A stretch of 64,000 nt of DNA from contig RJMB01000006.1 of assembly GCA_003725585.1 (NCBI GenBank), positions 145,859 through 209,858 of the forward strand. Reading direction: 5' to 3'. The position numbers and the translations under genes are program-made. Below are positions 62,192-64,000 of the stretch, one piece after another. How positions within the stretch are numbered: position 1 is the first letter of the stretch; every line of letters begins with the position of its first letter. Origin of the DNA: Halostreptopolyspora alba (GTDB lineage Bacteria > Actinomycetota > Actinomycetes > Streptosporangiales > Streptosporangiaceae). The notes under the pieces are model-generated. The model did no database searches, had not been told where the DNA came from, and saw nothing but the letters and a program-made list of their open reading frames with translations.

Positions 62192-64000
62192 GTGAACGCT
62201 TTCGAATCCGCGGAGGGAACGACCCCGGCCACTGACGCCGTTACGAACACCGGGATCTCGCGCGTGGTGCCGTGGCTGCTGTCCGGGAACTCCACGCGGG
62301 CGATCCAGGCGCAGGCCGCACGGCTGCGGTCGCACCTCGAGGCGCGTCCCGACCTCGACGTCGCCGATGTGGGCTACTCGCTGGCGAGGTCGCGTGCGGC
62401 GTTGGAGCACCGGGCGGTGGTGCTCGGATCGGACCACGCGGGATTGCTGCACGGCCTGGAAGCCCTGAGCGCGGGGGACGCCGCGGCCCTGGGTGTGGTC
62501 CGGGGGCGTGCCACGGCCAGTGACGGGCCTGTTCTGGTGTTTCCGGGACACGGGTCACAGTGGCAGGGAATGGGTCGCGAACTACTGGCCGAGTCGGAGG
62601 TGTTCGCGGCGTGCCTGGCACAGTGCGACGCGGCGCTGTCGTCCTTCCTGGACTGGTCCGTGCTGGACATGATTCGCGGCACGGGCAACGCCTCGCTACT
62701 GGACCGGGTGGACATCGCCCAGCCGGCGTTGTGGGCGGTGATGGTGTCGCTGGCCGAGGTGTGGCGCTCAGTGGGCGTTCGTCCGGCCGCCGTGGTGGGG
62801 CATTCGATCGGGGAGATCGCGGCGGCGTGTGTCTCCGGGGCACTGTCATTGGACGAGGGGGCCCGCGTGGTGGCCCTGCGGTCGCGGGCACTGGCGAGCC
62901 TGTCCGGTGGCGGGATGACCGCGGTAGCCGCCCCCGTGGAGTGGGTCGAGGAGCGTCTGGGAAACGGCGTTGAGATCGCCGCGGTGAACGGGCCGGCCTC
63001 GACCGTGATCGCGGGCGAGGCCGCCGCGGTGCGGGAGACGGTGACGGAGTTCGAGTCCGTGGGGGTCCGGACTCGAAAGGTCAACATCGGCTACGCCGCG
63101 CACACGACGCATGTGGCGCGGGTCCGCGAGCAGATCATGGAAGGGCTTTCGGGGCTGAGCGCCGCGGAACCCCGGATTCCGTTCTGGTCGACCGTGACCG
63201 GAGAACCACTGGGTGGGGCGCTGGACGCTGAGTACTGGTACCGCAACGAGCGGCACCGGGTACGGTTCGCCGCGGCGGTTCGGGGGTTGATCGACGCGGG
63301 GCACTCGGTGTTTCTGGAGGTGGGACCGCACCCGCTGATGATCGAGGGCATCAGCGGGGTTCTGGAGGAGACGGGGGCCTCCGGTCGGGCGTTGGGAACG
63401 CTGCGCCGGGACGACGGGGGATGGGCACGGTTCGTGCGGTCGATGGCCGAGGCGTTCGTGAGCGGCGTCGACGTCGATTGGGATCGGGTGTTCGCGGAGT
63501 CGCGCGCCCGGCCGGTGGACCTTCCCGTGGATCTCTCCGAACTTCGGCACCACGGTAGCGGCGTGTCGCCGCGCCCCGACAGCGCGGGAACCGGGTCCGA
63601 TCTCTCCGATCCGGTGGCCTCCCTGGCGGACATGCCGGGCCCGCGGCAGAGACGCGCCCTCGGTGAGCTGGTACGTGGACACGCCGCGGCCGTGCTCGGC
63701 CACGCCTCGCCCGATACGGTCCCCGTGGCCGAGGCGTTCCGCGAACTCGGGTTCGACTCCGTGATGGCGGTCGAGCTGCGCACCCGCCTCGCCGAGGACA
63801 CCGGGCTGCGGTTGCCCACCACCGTGCTCTTCGACCACCCCACACCCGCCGAGCTGGTCGACCACCTTCAGGCGCGGCTGCTGGGTCGTGAGACACACGC
63901 GGTGGAGGAGACCGTCCCCACGGCTGGCACCGACGACCCGGTGGCGGTTGTGGCTATGGGGTGTCGTTTTCCGGGTGGGGTGTCCTCGCCGGAGGGGTTG
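62192..64000 (+). CDS. Type I polyketide synthase, loading module AT-ACP and KS start (partial)
   Basis: A rightward frame open from 62192 to the window edge encodes 603 residues. A short linker (VPWLLSGNSTRAIQAQAARL) leads into an acyltransferase: FPGHGSQWQGMGRELL, active-site GHSIGEIAAA (Ser about 205) and YAAH at 301-304. An acyl carrier domain follows, with ELGFDSVMAVELRTRLAED (Ser about 523). Then VAVVAMGCRFPGGVSSPEGL starts a ketosynthase. No KS or KSQ precedes the AT, so this is an AT-ACP loading module as in erythromycin or avermectin systems. GTG 62192 or TTG 62174 may be the start. Genes downstream are outside. Confidence 0.92.
   Translation, partial: MNAFESAEGTTPATDAVTNTGISRVVPWLLSGNSTRAIQAQAARLRSHLEARPDLDVADVGYSLARSRAALEHRAVVLGSDHAGLLHGLEALSAGDAAALGVVRGRATASDGPVLVFPGHGSQWQGMGRELLAESEVFAACLAQCDAALSSFLDWSVLDMIRGTGNASLLDRVDIAQPALWAVMVSLAEVWRSVGVRPAAVVGHSIGEIAAACVSGALSLDEGARVVALRSRALASLSGGGMTAVAAPVEWVEERLGNGVEIAAVNGPASTVIAGEAAAVRETVTEFESVGVRTRKVNIGYAAHTTHVARVREQIMEGLSGLSAAEPRIPFWSTVTGEPLGGALDAEYWYRNERHRVRFAAAVRGLIDAGHSVFLEVGPHPLMIEGISGVLEETGASGRALGTLRRDDGGWARFVRSMAEAFVSGVDVDWDRVFAESRARPVDLPVDLSELRHHGSGVSPRPDSAGTGSDLSDPVASLADMPGPRQRRALGELVRGHAAAVLGHASPDTVPVAEAFRELGFDSVMAVELRTRLAEDTGLRLPTTVLFDHPTPAELVDHLQARLLGRETHAVEETVPTAGTDDPVAVVAMGCRFPGGVSSPEGL

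Noticed and set aside
62241..63898. Several long leftward frames at the right edge
   Set aside because: All lie opposite the PKS reading frame, which has clear AT, ACP and KS motifs.

Overview
The window is high-G+C actinobacterial DNA. The evidence is the strong third-position G/C bias, frequent GTG starts, the actinomycete families DUF6230/DUF6114, DUF397/DUF5753, DUF742 and roadblock proteins, an ESX-type small secreted-protein gene, and two secondary-metabolite loci. A member of the Streptosporangiales/Streptomycetales, perhaps Nocardiopsaceae, fits best. That placement is inference from gene content, not from a marker gene.

Layout. 1-8.5 kb: ordinary chromosomal genes (SDR start, MerR regulator, GMC oxidoreductase, DUF6230-DUF6114 pair, DUF3817, DUF1707, reductase). 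9-14 kb: an accessory patch with a two-gene ATPase/Toprim-like pair of the RloA/RloB (AbiL) type, an orphan MafI-like immunity gene and a decayed helicase gene. 13.7-17 kb: a leftward three-gene set of visibly lower G+C, made of an ESX-type small protein, an 832-residue companion and a two-TM membrane protein. 17-31 kb: a UvrD-type helicase with a RelE-like N-terminus, a quinone-oxidoreductase-like gene, a membrane NB-ARC/TPR ATPase, two DUF218 genes around a hypothetical gene, and a muropeptide-recycling locus (MurQ, MurR, GlcNAc-type kinase).

31.3-45 kb: a tRNA-Lys(CTT) followed by an accessory block. It holds a truncated DUF5753 gene with DUF397, a class I lanthipeptide locus of the FxLD type, an IS3-family element and two gene fragments cut at its ends. 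The lanthipeptide operon runs leftward: TauD-like dioxygenase, precursor, LanB, LanC and two PCMT-type methyltransferases. A NUDIX-XRE pair is transcribed away from it. A second, 50-codon FxLD-like precursor lies separately at 41.9-42.0 kb beside a 6PGDH-like dehydrogenase gene. Together these genes would dehydrate, cyclise and probably methylate or hydroxylate one or two small peptides. No transporter or protease gene is visible in the block.

45-60 kb: housekeeping and stress genes (TetR with a divergent reductase/hydrolase operon, arylamine N-acetyltransferase with an FMN reductase, a large AAA/TPR regulator-like ATPase, an MFS exporter, an L,D-transpeptidase, a Cys-rich metal-binding protein, a phosphoribosyltransferase, and a roadblock/DUF742 pair lacking the rest of a conservon). 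60-64 kb: a StyA-like monooxygenase whose frame is broken in a C8 tract, then the open-ended start of a type I polyketide synthase with an AT-ACP loading module and the first residues of a KS, cut by the window edge. The two most interesting items are the FxLD lanthipeptide locus with its detached second precursor, and the PKS start at the right edge.
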